In this document: piece by piece, positions 43,778-51,488 of the stretch
How positions within the stretch are numbered: the first letter of the stretch is position 1
Layout: each line of letters begins with the position of its first letter
Origin: a virus
IMG/VR virus record: IMGVR_UViG_3300009183_000098
Location: 1-62,836 of that record
Direction: 5' to 3' (one strand)
Length of the DNA stretch: 62,836 bases
Translations under genes and position numbers: made by a program
The notes under the pieces: generated by a model
Database searches by the model: none
Seen by the model: the letters and a program-made list of their open reading frames with translations, nothing else
What the model was told of the DNA's origin: nothing

Positions 43778-44920
43778 ATGGCAAAGGTAGATAAGAAGGT
43801 CATTCAAGAACCGGATCGTGATGAGCTTGCATCGCTTATTGCAGAGTCTTTGAATAAAATGAATAAAGATAGCGATCAAGTTGCATTTTTTCTTGATGGT
43901 CGTGAATCAACGCCCACCGACTTTACCGACTTTGTTTCTACGGGAGCAACGATGTTGGATGTCGCAATTAGCAACAGGCCGAACGGTGGAATTGCAGTTG
44001 GCCGTATCACCGAACTCACGGGATTAGAGGGGTCTGGGAAGTCGCTAATAGGGGCACAGTTGATTGCAAACACACAGTTAAGGGGTGGAGTAGGGGTTCT
44101 TATTGATACTGAAACTGCGGTCAATGCGGAGTTCTTTAAGGCAGTCGGTATTGATATGAATAAGTTGGTATATGTTCAGTTACAGACGGTTGAAGAAATC
44201 TTTGATGCAATCACTGTCATTATTGAAAGTGTTCGAAAAGATCCCAAGAAGCGAGATAAGATTGTTACCATCGTTGTAGACTCCGTTGCTGCCGCATCCA
44301 CGAAGAAAGAAATGGAAGCAGACTTCGGGAAGGATGGATATGCAACTGATAAGGCAATTATTATCAGTAAGGCAATGCGTAAGATTACGGGATTGTTGGG
44401 CCGTGAACGGATTGCTCTCGTCTTCACCAATCAGCTCCGTCAGAAGATGAATGCAATGGCGTTCTCTGACCCGTGGACGACTTCGGGTGGTAAGGCTATT
44501 GCATTCCACGCATCGACTCGTCTCCGCTTGTCGTTGCTCGGTAAGATTAGTAATTCCAGTGGTGATGTGATTGGTGTGAAGGTGAAGGCAAATGTTGTCA
44601 AGAATCGTCTTGGACCACCGCATCGCACGGCAGAATTTGAAATTTACTTTAATCGTGGCATTGACGATTTAGGTAGTTGGTTGAAGGTGATGAAGGAAAA
44701 TAAAATGGTCAAGCAGGCAGGGGCATGGTATGTATACGTTGACCCAGTTACGGAAGTGGAAACAAAGTTCCAATCAAAGGACTTTCAAGCGTTCCTAGAC
44801 GAAGACCCTATTCGGAAGCAAGTACTCTACAGTGAGATTTGTGATTCACTGATTATGAAGTACCAGAGTGAATTTGATCCTGAAGATGTGAGTATTTCGG
44901 CGGCAACCGAAGATGAATAA
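43778..44920 (+). CDS. uvsX: RecA-like recombinase, UvsX
   Basis: 380 aa, near T4 UvsX (391 aa). Walker A is TGLEGSGKSLIGAQ near residue 85; Walker B IVTIVVDSVAAAS near residue 165; an L2-type region TTSGGKAIAFHAS lies near residue 235. It forms ATP-dependent filaments for strand invasion, which starts recombination-dependent replication in T4-like phages. The last 8 nt overlap the next gene. Own promoter at 43706. Confidence 0.93.
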   Translation: MAKVDKKVIQEPDRDELASLIAESLNKMNKDSDQVAFFLDGRESTPTDFTDFVSTGATMLDVAISNRPNGGIAVGRITELTGLEGSGKSLIGAQLIANTQLRGGVGVLIDTETAVNAEFFKAVGIDMNKLVYVQLQTVEEIFDAITVIIESVRKDPKKRDKIVTIVVDSVAAASTKKEMEADFGKDGYATDKAIIISKAMRKITGLLGRERIALVFTNQLRQKMNAMAFSDPWTTSGGKAIAFHASTRLRLSLLGKISNSSGDVIGVKVKANVVKNRLGPPHRTAEFEIYFNRGIDDLGSWLKVMKENKMVKQAGAWYVYVDPVTEVETKFQSKDFQAFLDEDPIRKQVLYSEICDSLIMKYQSEFDPEDVSISAATEDE

Positions 44921-45227
44921 TCCAGAAGATATTGTGCAGATGGCAATTGCCTCTGTTAAAGAGGTTTATACTAGCCATGAATCATCTATATTACTACAAG
45001 AGTTTGAATTGAAACTTCGTAGGCAGATAATGCAAGCAGAGTCGCAGGTTCAGTTGAAACCAGTCGGACCCGTAAAGCGTGACGGGGAGGCATCAGTAAC
45101 AATCCGTGCCTCTCCTTCACACACCTACACAATTAATCCACCAAACTTGATGGGCAAGTGGACGCCAGGCGGCACAAGCGGCCGCGACTGGCATGACGCT
45201 ATTAAACCAGACATTTTACATGGCTAA
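44913..45227 (+). CDS. Unknown small protein between uvsX and the flap nuclease
   Basis: 104 aa. N-terminus is helical (EDIVQMAIASVKEVYTSHES, LQEFELKLRRQIMQAESQ), C-terminus Pro/Gly-rich (INPPNLMGKWTPGG). Not recognised. Overlaps uvsX by 8 nt and the nuclease gene by 8 nt, so it belongs to the replication operon and might be a recombination accessory factor. Confidence 0.65.
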   Translation: MNNPEDIVQMAIASVKEVYTSHESSILLQEFELKLRRQIMQAESQVQLKPVGPVKRDGEASVTIRASPSHTYTINPPNLMGKWTPGGTSGRDWHDAIKPDILHG

Positions 45228-46272
45228 TCTGCAAGATATTTTTCACAATATGAAGTTTGAAGAAGACCCGCAAGGCATGACGTATAATAGTCGGGTATTG
45301 TTAATCGACGCGATGAATTTATTCATACGTTCATATTCAGCAGTGCCTTCAATGGACGACGATGGAAACCACATTGGGGGTATGATTGGATTCTTTAAGA
45401 GTTTAGGTCTTGCTATTCGCACGTTTAAGCCCACCCGGACCATCATTGTTTTTGATGGAAAGGGTGGGAGCCAAAGTCGTAGAAAGATTTATCAGCAGTA
45501 TAAGGCAAATCGTAAACCTCCGGTTCGATTGAATCGGAGCTATGATTTAACGACGGATGAACAAGAAAAAGAAAATATGAAGTGGCAGTTGGTATCATTG
45601 GTTGAAATGCTGGAATGTTTGCCCGTTACTATTTTTGCATTGGACAATGTAGAAGCAGATGATGTGATTGCCTATCTATCGCAATTGATTACAGCAGACG
45701 GTGGAGATAGTATTATTTATTCCACCGATAAGGATTTCTTTCAACTTGCCGCAGAAAATATCAAAATCTATAATCCCATCAAAAAGAAAACATTTAGTGA
45801 CCAAGTAATCTTGGAAGATTATGGCATTCATCCAAAACACTTTCATTTCTTCCGTGCGTTAGATGGGGATAAGAGTGATAATATTGATGGAGTAAAGGGC
45901 GTTGGGGAAACTAATCTGAAAAAGTATCTTCCAGAAATTGCTGACCCAACTGCAGAAATTTCGGTAGACATGATTCGCAATAAATATGCAAATATAAAGA
46001 AGGTTCCTAAGATGATTGAGAACATTCTGAATAATGAAGATATAATTGAACGAAATATTACATTAATGAATCTCCACGAAAGTATTATGTCGATTGATGC
46101 TAAAATGAAGGTAGTCAATAGATTTCAGACGACATCGACATCATTGCGGAAGGTAGACTTGACAAAGTTGATGATGAAGTCTAGATTACTACAAGCATTC
46201 CCCAACTACGACAGTTGGTTATCGCAGAATTTCATTCCTCTTAGCAGGTTTAATAATGACACCACAGTATGA
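45220..46272 (+). CDS. rnh: 5'-3' exonuclease/RNase H, FEN1-like (T4 Rnh type)
   Basis: 350 aa from ATG 45220 (an in-frame ATG at 45193 is possible). Acidic metal ligands appear in order: VLLIDAMNLFIRSY, VFDGKGGSQSRRKIYQQYK, ALDNVEADDVIAYL, IYSTDKDFFQLA, and the helix-hairpin-helix GDKSDNIDGVKGVGETNLKK. It would remove RNA primers and flaps on the lagging strand. It overlaps gp41 by 17 nt. Confidence 0.9.
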   Translation: MANLQDIFHNMKFEEDPQGMTYNSRVLLIDAMNLFIRSYSAVPSMDDDGNHIGGMIGFFKSLGLAIRTFKPTRTIIVFDGKGGSQSRRKIYQQYKANRKPPVRLNRSYDLTTDEQEKENMKWQLVSLVEMLECLPVTIFALDNVEADDVIAYLSQLITADGGDSIIYSTDKDFFQLAAENIKIYNPIKKKTFSDQVILEDYGIHPKHFHFFRALDGDKSDNIDGVKGVGETNLKKYLPEIADPTAEISVDMIRNKYANIKKVPKMIENILNNEDIIERNITLMNLHESIMSIDAKMKVVNRFQTTSTSLRKVDLTKLMMKSRLLQAFPNYDSWLSQNFIPLSRFNNDTTV

Positions 46273-47041
46273 TACGACAGTAGACAATCTTGCAAAATAC
46301 GGACCAACATTTCAGGCAAAAGTATTAGCAAGTTTGTTGTCGTCCACAGAGTTTTTGCAGCAATCACTGGATGTATTAAATCCTAAATTCTTTGAATCAA
46401 ATGCAGGACAATGGATCGTTGATACGACGATTGATTATTTTGCCGATTATAAGTCATTACCAACCTTGGAAGTTTTCAAGGTTAAGTTGGATACGGTGAA
46501 TGATGATGTATTGAAGATTGCCATCAAGGATCAACTACGATCTGCGTTTCAACGAAAGAACGACGAGGATCTGCAATATATCCGTGATAGTTTTCTCGAC
46601 TTTGCAAAGAACCAAGCAATTAAATCTGCTATCATTCGTTCCGTTGATTTGTTGCAGATTGGTCAATATGGTGAAATTAAGAATTTAATTGATGGGGCAA
46701 TGAAAGCAGGACAGCCTCGTAACATTGGACATAATTGGAGAGATGATATTGGCATTAGACTCTCGGGCATTTCTCGTATCGTCGTTCCAACTGGATGGGA
46801 TTCTATTGACCAGTTGATTGGGGGAGGATTAGGTGCCGGTGAACTCGGTGTTATTGCTGCACCCTCTGGCATTGGCAAATGCGTTGACGGTGACACTGAA
46901 ATTGATATTGAGTATGAAGAGTTTTGTATTGAATTGGACGGTCAAGAAGTCTGGTTTGCTGCATGGGATACTATTAATATTGGCAACAGAGAAGTGCGCG
47001 GATGGGAGTTAGTAGCCATTTTAAAAATAGCAGTATCATAA
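46256..47041 (+). CDS. 41: Replicative helicase gp41, N-terminal half fused to N-intein
   Basis: 261 aa: 208 residues of helicase (DnaB/gp41 N-terminal domain, then GWDSIDQLIGGGLGAGELGV and the P-loop APSGIGK) followed directly by a 53-residue N-intein beginning CVDGDTEI at 46880, a textbook block A with the nucleophilic Cys. The polypeptide stops soon after. The intein insertion point is inside the Walker A loop between GK and S, so neither half is a working ATPase alone. The rest is encoded 1 kb downstream. The N-intein lacks block B, which is on the other half, so the split lies unusually early in the intein. Trans-splicing is expected from known gp41 split inteins. Confidence 0.92.
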   Translation: MTPQYDTTVDNLAKYGPTFQAKVLASLLSSTEFLQQSLDVLNPKFFESNAGQWIVDTTIDYFADYKSLPTLEVFKVKLDTVNDDVLKIAIKDQLRSAFQRKNDEDLQYIRDSFLDFAKNQAIKSAIIRSVDLLQIGQYGEIKNLIDGAMKAGQPRNIGHNWRDDIGIRLSGISRIVVPTGWDSIDQLIGGGLGAGELGVIAAPSGIGKCVDGDTEIDIEYEEFCIELDGQEVWFAAWDTINIGNREVRGWELVAILKIAVS

Positions 47042-47046
47042 TTACA

Positions 47047-47095
47047 CTTTCGGGAGTTGGTAAGACTATTTATTAATGTAACCAATTCCCGAAGG
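47047..47095 (+). promoter_or_regulatory. RBS-sequestering hairpin enclosing a late-promoter-like motif
   Basis: CTTTCGGGAGTTGGT (47047-47061) can pair with ACCAATTCCCGAAGG (47081-47095): 15 bp with two G-T pairs. The right arm includes AAGG of the AAGGAG ribosome-binding site (47092-47097) of the endonuclease gene at 47104. The 19-nt loop holds ACTATTTATT (motif 47067-47074). A transcript started from that motif would begin near the right arm and lack the left arm, freeing the RBS; read-through mRNA from gp41 would hide it. Confidence 0.8.
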
Positions 47096-47103
47096 AGTAA
47101 TAT

Positions 47104-48126
47104 ATGTTAGAATGTAAAGTTTGCGGCAGACAGTTTGTAAAAAATAATATTATTTCACATATAAAACATAAGCATAATATTACCGGCGAAGAGTATAAAT
47201 CTCAATATAATTCACCGGTTCTGATACAGTCAGATGAAACAAAAATGAAATTATCCAACGCCGTAAAAAATAATAGTTATTATTCAGTTCAATATTGGAT
47301 AAATAAGGGGATGACTGAAGAAGACGCGACCATACATATCCATGAACTAGGTAAAAAAAATTCCATGCGAAGGATTGAATATTGGGTAGCAAAAGGATAT
47401 ACTGAGTCTGAAGCTCGTGACAAAGTAAAATCTTTACAATCATCGGTAGGAAAACTTCAGCGGAGTTCAAAGCATAAGTGGATTGCAGAAGGATATTCTC
47501 AAGAAGATGCTACTAAAATTGCGTCGGAACATCTTCAACAAAAATCAACATTTCATATAAGATATTGGATGGATAGGCACGGCATGACCGAAGATGAGGC
47601 CAAAGGTCGCATATCCAGTATACAAAAAGATTTGTCTAGTAGATCAAGTAAATTTTTAGGTAAAAAGCGAACCGAAGAGTCAAAACAAAAAATATCTGAG
47701 CCTATAAAAACTCTCATAAAAAAGATTGGCGTTGATAATTGGATATCGCATTTCGGAGATTTTGATAACGGAAGAAGTTTCTTAGAAGAAGAAATCTTTC
47801 AATATGTAAAAACTAAAAATTGTTCTGCAAAACATAATTTGATGATAGGTAGATATAATGTTGACATTGTTGTAGAGAATAAACTTATAGAGGTATTTGG
47901 TGATTATTGGCACGCTAATCCATTGTTGTATGAAGAGGCAGATACAATAATTTATCCAGGTGACGCCAGAATTTTGGTTAGTGACAAATGGAATTCCGAT
48001 AGAATAAGACTTGAATATTTAAAAACAGTTGGGTATGATGTTCTTGTTGTATGGGAAAGTGATTGGCGTAAAAATTTAGAAAAAACACAACAAACTATAT
48101 TGGACTTTTTATATGATATCAAATAG
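47104..48126 (+). CDS. EDxHD (VSR-like) homing endonuclease inside fractured gp41
   Basis: 340 aa. N-terminus is a C2H2-like finger (CKVCGRQFVKNNIISHIKHKH). Four related repeats follow (YWINKGMTEEDA, YWVAKGYTESEA, KWIAEGYSQEDA, YWMDRHGMTEDEA), then a NUMOD3-like helix (LGKKRTEESKQKISEP). The C-terminal nuclease has YNVDIVVENKLIEVFGDYWHANP, the E-x-D-x-x-H pattern of the EDxHD/very-short-patch-repair-like family, and ends LKTVGYDVLVVWESDW. This family was first described from endonuclease genes lodged between halves of split-intein genes. It overlaps the C-intein gene by 14 nt. Confidence 0.9.
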   Translation: MLECKVCGRQFVKNNIISHIKHKHNITGEEYKSQYNSPVLIQSDETKMKLSNAVKNNSYYSVQYWINKGMTEEDATIHIHELGKKNSMRRIEYWVAKGYTESEARDKVKSLQSSVGKLQRSSKHKWIAEGYSQEDATKIASEHLQQKSTFHIRYWMDRHGMTEDEAKGRISSIQKDLSSRSSKFLGKKRTEESKQKISEPIKTLIKKIGVDNWISHFGDFDNGRSFLEEEIFQYVKTKNCSAKHNLMIGRYNVDIVVENKLIEVFGDYWHANPLLYEEADTIIYPGDARILVSDKWNSDRIRLEYLKTVGYDVLVVWESDWRKNLEKTQQTILDFLYDIK

Positions 48127-49285
48127 CAGGATGGTTAAAAAAACCACATCAATGAAAGACATGTTTGACAAATTGGGAATCCCTGAAAAGGAGCATGCAT
48201 ATCTGGAACCTAATTTTACTGTAAAGGTACGGGGTGACAAGGGATATTACCCAATCAGAAAATTTTTTAGGACACATGCACAAAATAGTGCAACAGTTAT
48301 ACTCAGTAATGGGATGTCACTGAAGTGTGGACATGATCATCAAGTATATACAGATCGTGGTTGGGTAAAATCATGTGATTTACAGCCAACGGATGTTATC
48401 CACACCGACCAAGGAATTGCATCGCCGATAAACTGTGTAGTGGATGATACAGTAAAACCGTTGTATGATATCTCTGTGGAGGAAGTTCATTCATACTATT
48501 CAAACAACATTCTCTCTCATAACTCATGGGCGCTTGCTACGATTGGTGCAAATGCAGCAAAAGCGGGAAAACGTGTGGTGTATTATACTTTGGAGTTGAA
48601 CGAAAATTATGTTGGACTTCGGTATGATACGATTTTTACAGGAATTGAACCTGGTAATGTTCCGCAACACCCGCAGCAGGTTCGTGATGCAGTTGATGGG
48701 GTGACGGGTGATATTATCATTAAATATTATCCCGCACGATCCATTACCGTTCATACCATTCGGGCACATCTCGACCATTTGATTAGTAATAAACTCAAGC
48801 CAGATTTAATGCTAATTGATTATGCAGACCTTATGCGTTCTACTGACCGTATAGATGCTCGACATCAAGAACTGGGGGCAATTTATGAAGAAATTCGTGG
48901 TATGTCTGGTGAGATGGCCATTCCATGTTGGACTGCTTCACAAACACAACGCAGTAGTATTCAAGATGAAGTAATTCAGGCCGATAAGATTGCTGAATCC
49001 TATCAGAAAATTATGACCGCTGACTTAGTGATTTCACTGTCGCGGAAACTGGAAGATAAGGCAAATCATACTGGCCGAGCGCACGTTATGAAAAATCGGT
49101 TTGGCGTCGATGGTGTAACACTACCTGTATATATGAATACTGGTCTTGGAAAGATTGAAATTTACGATGAAAATTCTTCCAAGGGCATTCTGTTGAAGAA
49201 GCAAATGCAGGCGGGGGAGGGAATGTTAAAAAAGACTCTTGCAAAGAAATTATCTGAACTCCACGATGATTTTTCGGAAGAGTGA
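48113..49285 (+). CDS. 41: C-intein fused to C-terminal half of gp41 helicase
   Basis: Up to 390 aa. Residues to 137 (nt 48113-48523) are C-intein: GMSLKCGHDHQVYTDRGWV (block B), DLQPTDVI, PLYDISVEEVHSYYSNNILSHN (blocks F and G, ending His-Asn). The extein starts with Ser at 48524: SWALATIGANAAKAGKRVVY, VVYYTLELNEN, LMLIDYADLMR (Walker B), TASQTQRSS, which completes the gp41/DnaB ATPase domain (253 aa). Starts at 48131 or 48152 are also possible; none has a good RBS, so translation may depend on coupling to the endonuclease gene. Combined exteins give 461 aa, close to T4 gp41 (475 aa). The C-intein is far longer than the 35-45 aa of ordinary split inteins. Confidence 0.9.
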   Translation: MISNSRMVKKTTSMKDMFDKLGIPEKEHAYLEPNFTVKVRGDKGYYPIRKFFRTHAQNSATVILSNGMSLKCGHDHQVYTDRGWVKSCDLQPTDVIHTDQGIASPINCVVDDTVKPLYDISVEEVHSYYSNNILSHNSWALATIGANAAKAGKRVVYYTLELNENYVGLRYDTIFTGIEPGNVPQHPQQVRDAVDGVTGDIIIKYYPARSITVHTIRAHLDHLISNKLKPDLMLIDYADLMRSTDRIDARHQELGAIYEEIRGMSGEMAIPCWTASQTQRSSIQDEVIQADKIAESYQKIMTADLVISLSRKLEDKANHTGRAHVMKNRFGVDGVTLPVYMNTGLGKIEIYDENSSKGILLKKQMQAGEGMLKKTLAKKLSELHDDFSEE

Positions 49286-49335
49286 GTGATAATTATTAGA
49301 ACCAATGAACCTAAACCGCTCGGAGATAGCCCGAA

Positions 49336-50619
49336 ATGCAGCTAGAATCAAAATTATTGTCGGCCATTACGACTTTTATGAAGTACAGCAAGTACCTGCC
49401 AGACAAACAGCGCAGAGAAACCTGGACAGAGTTAGTAGATAGAAATAAGAACATGCATCTAGAGAAGTTCCCTCAGTTGAAAGAGGAAATTGATGCCGTG
49501 TATAAATTTGTATATGATAAGAAAATTCTCCCATCTATGCGTTCCTTACAGTTTGCGGGAAAGCCAGTTGATTTAAACAATACTCGTTTATACAATTGTT
49601 GCTTTCTTCCTGTAGACCACAGTGACGCATTCAGTGAAATCATGTTCCTATTATTGTCGGGAACTGGTGTGGGATATTCCGTGCAACGCCAGCACGTAGA
49701 AAAGCTCCCAGAAATTAATAAACCAACTCGTACTCGCCGTTACCTTGTTGCCGATAGCATCGAAGGGTGGGCGGATGCCGTAAAGGTGTTAGTGACTGCT
49801 TACATGAAAGGAAAGGCATATCCGTTGTTTGATTTCCGTGACATTCGTCCAAAGGGTGCAATGTTGATTACGGCGGGTGGGAAGGCGCCCGGTGCTGAAC
49901 CATTAAAGGATTGTTTGCATAATATTCAAAAGGTATTAGACCGCAAGGCAAACGGTGAACAACTCACCACACTGGAAGTGCATGACATTATGTGTTATAT
50001 CGCAGATGCAGTATTGTCGGGCGGTATTCGTCGGTCAGCAATGATTGCGTTGTTTGACCTTGACGATGATGATATGCTGACCTGTAAGTTCGGCAACTGG
50101 TGGGAGAACGAAGCACAACGTGGTCGTGCAAATAACTCTGCGGTGATTGTTCGTCACAAAATTGAAAAGGAAATTTTCCTTGATCTCTGGAAGAAGATTG
50201 AATTGAGTGGTTCTGGCGAACCCGGATTCTTCTTTACGAATGATGCGGCATGGGGATTAAATCCATGTTTAACAGGAGATTCTCTAATTACAGTCAAAGA
50301 CCATGACACAACTACGGATGGAGTAACAATTGCGGAAGGCGGAGTATATCAAATTCCGTTAAAGCAACTCGTAGAACTTTATGAAACAAGTACGTTGCCA
50401 CCCATGTTACTTTCATATAATACAGAGTTGAAGCAGTTGGAGTGGGATATGTTAGACAACGCAGCTCTTACTCGCGAGAAGGCGTCCATTATTGAGTTGA
50501 CACTTGATAATGGCGAGACTCTCAAACTTACTCCTGACCATAAGGTATTTACCGAAAATCGTGGTTGGATAGAGGCAGCCCAACTGACAGACGAAGATAT
50601 TTTGGTAACTATTAAATAA
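49336..50619 (+). CDS. nrdJ: Class II ribonucleotide reductase, N-terminal half fused to N-intein
   Basis: 427 aa: 310 residues of reductase then a 117-residue N-intein starting CLTGDSLITV at 50266. The extein has LPSMRSLQFAGKPVDLNNTR, NCCFLPVD, LLLSGTGVGYSVQ, SGGIRRSAMIALFD, typical of monomeric adenosylcobalamin-dependent reductases (L. leichmannii type), rather than T4 NrdA. The intein ends with block B (LTLDNGETLKLTPDHKVFTENRGW) written here as LKLTPDHKVFT, a normal split position. Insertion is between GLNP and the Cys of the NPCAEI active-site motif. Known NrdA-2/NrdJ-1 split inteins have the same CL(T/V)G start and the same kind of site. Confidence 0.88.
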   Translation: MQLESKLLSAITTFMKYSKYLPDKQRRETWTELVDRNKNMHLEKFPQLKEEIDAVYKFVYDKKILPSMRSLQFAGKPVDLNNTRLYNCCFLPVDHSDAFSEIMFLLLSGTGVGYSVQRQHVEKLPEINKPTRTRRYLVADSIEGWADAVKVLVTAYMKGKAYPLFDFRDIRPKGAMLITAGGKAPGAEPLKDCLHNIQKVLDRKANGEQLTTLEVHDIMCYIADAVLSGGIRRSAMIALFDLDDDDMLTCKFGNWWENEAQRGRANNSAVIVRHKIEKEIFLDLWKKIELSGSGEPGFFFTNDAAWGLNPCLTGDSLITVKDHDTTTDGVTIAEGGVYQIPLKQLVELYETSTLPPMLLSYNTELKQLEWDMLDNAALTREKASIIELTLDNGETLKLTPDHKVFTENRGWIEAAQLTDEDILVTIK

Positions 50620-50631
50620 CATATGGATTGT

Positions 50632-50677
50632 TTCCCCACAATAGACACTACTTATATGTAGAACCTATTGTGGGGAA
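50632..50677 (+). promoter_or_regulatory. RBS-sequestering hairpin enclosing a late-promoter-like motif
   Basis: A perfect 13-bp inverted repeat TTCCCCACAATAG/CTATTGTGGGGAA (50632-50644 with 50665-50677). The right arm contains the GGGGAA ribosome-binding site of the endonuclease gene starting at 50682. The 20-nt loop contains CTACTTATATG (motif 50649-50656). Same logic as at 47047: only transcripts begun within the loop would expose the RBS. Confidence 0.8.
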
Positions 50678-50681
50678 CGCT

Positions 50682-51488
50682 ATGTTAGATTTAAACACTT
50701 TGTATCGCAAGTTTATAGACCTAGAAGGATGTTCCGATATTCGTAAAGAGTGGCAACCTGAATACCGAGAATTTTTTAAAGAACAGTATAAATTATATGG
50801 GAACGGTGCGAGAGGATTTGTAAAGAAATTCTTTGTCAGAAATAAATTAAAAGAGTTATATAAAAATGATTGGGAGTTTTTTAACTCATATATAAAAGCA
50901 AAATATGATAGTGGTATAGGACTGAAATTGCTAGCAAGAGAATTGAAAATTTCCTATACTAAAATGAGAAGATTAATGGAGTATCTGGAATTTCCCATCA
51001 GAACAGGTCGTAATGTAGTTACAGAACATTTATGTGCAGTTCGGCATACCAATGCAGTAATTCAAGGCGGTTGGAGAAATAAGAAAACGAAAAATAAAAA
51101 TACAGAGCGAGGTGTGCAAGGTTACTTTTTCAATCAATCTAAGCAACAATATGTATGGTTGCGGTCAACATACGAAGTTATTTTAGCAAAGTGGTTGGAT
51201 AAGAATTGCATGGATTGGGCAGTGGAATCTCACCAATGGATGATAGGAACACAATCATACAGACCAGATTTTTTTATTTACGAAAATAGTGAACTTGTAA
51301 AGATAATAGAAGTTAAAGGATATTATAAAAATAGATTGTGGAAGTTTGAAGAATTAAAAAAAGAACCATCTCTCCAAAATGTTGAGTTTTGCTTAATAGA
51401 CAACATAACTCCGTTTTTGGATGGAAATACATACTTAGGAGAATTAAAATGGTGGAAACAAAACAGATTATTAAAGCTAGAATCGTAA
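50682..51488 (+). CDS. PD-(D/E)xK-type homing endonuclease inside fractured reductase gene
   Basis: 268 aa from ATG 50682; a longer reading from 50628 would cross the hairpin. N-terminal half is helical with a probable helix-turn-helix (GIGLKLLARELKISYTKMRR). The C-terminal half contains STYEVILAKWLDKN, YRPDFFIYENSELVKIIEVKG and LWKFEEL: the spaced Asp...Glu-x-Lys of a restriction-like fold, different from the EDxHD enzyme in gp41. Its 3' end overlaps the C-intein gene by 40 nt. Presumably spreads the split-intein locus by cutting intein-free alleles. Confidence 0.82.
   Translation: MLDLNTLYRKFIDLEGCSDIRKEWQPEYREFFKEQYKLYGNGARGFVKKFFVRNKLKELYKNDWEFFNSYIKAKYDSGIGLKLLARELKISYTKMRRLMEYLEFPIRTGRNVVTEHLCAVRHTNAVIQGGWRNKKTKNKNTERGVQGYFFNQSKQQYVWLRSTYEVILAKWLDKNCMDWAVESHQWMIGTQSYRPDFFIYENSELVKIIEVKGYYKNRLWKFEELKKEPSLQNVEFCLIDNITPFLDGNTYLGELKWWKQNRLLKLES

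Noticed and set aside
46256-49285. gp41 broken by frameshift or sequencing error rather than a split intein
   Set aside because: The N-part ends in an intein block A and the C-part begins with blocks B, F and G ending in HN/S, with a complete endonuclease gene and its own promoter between; this is the known fractured-gene layout.
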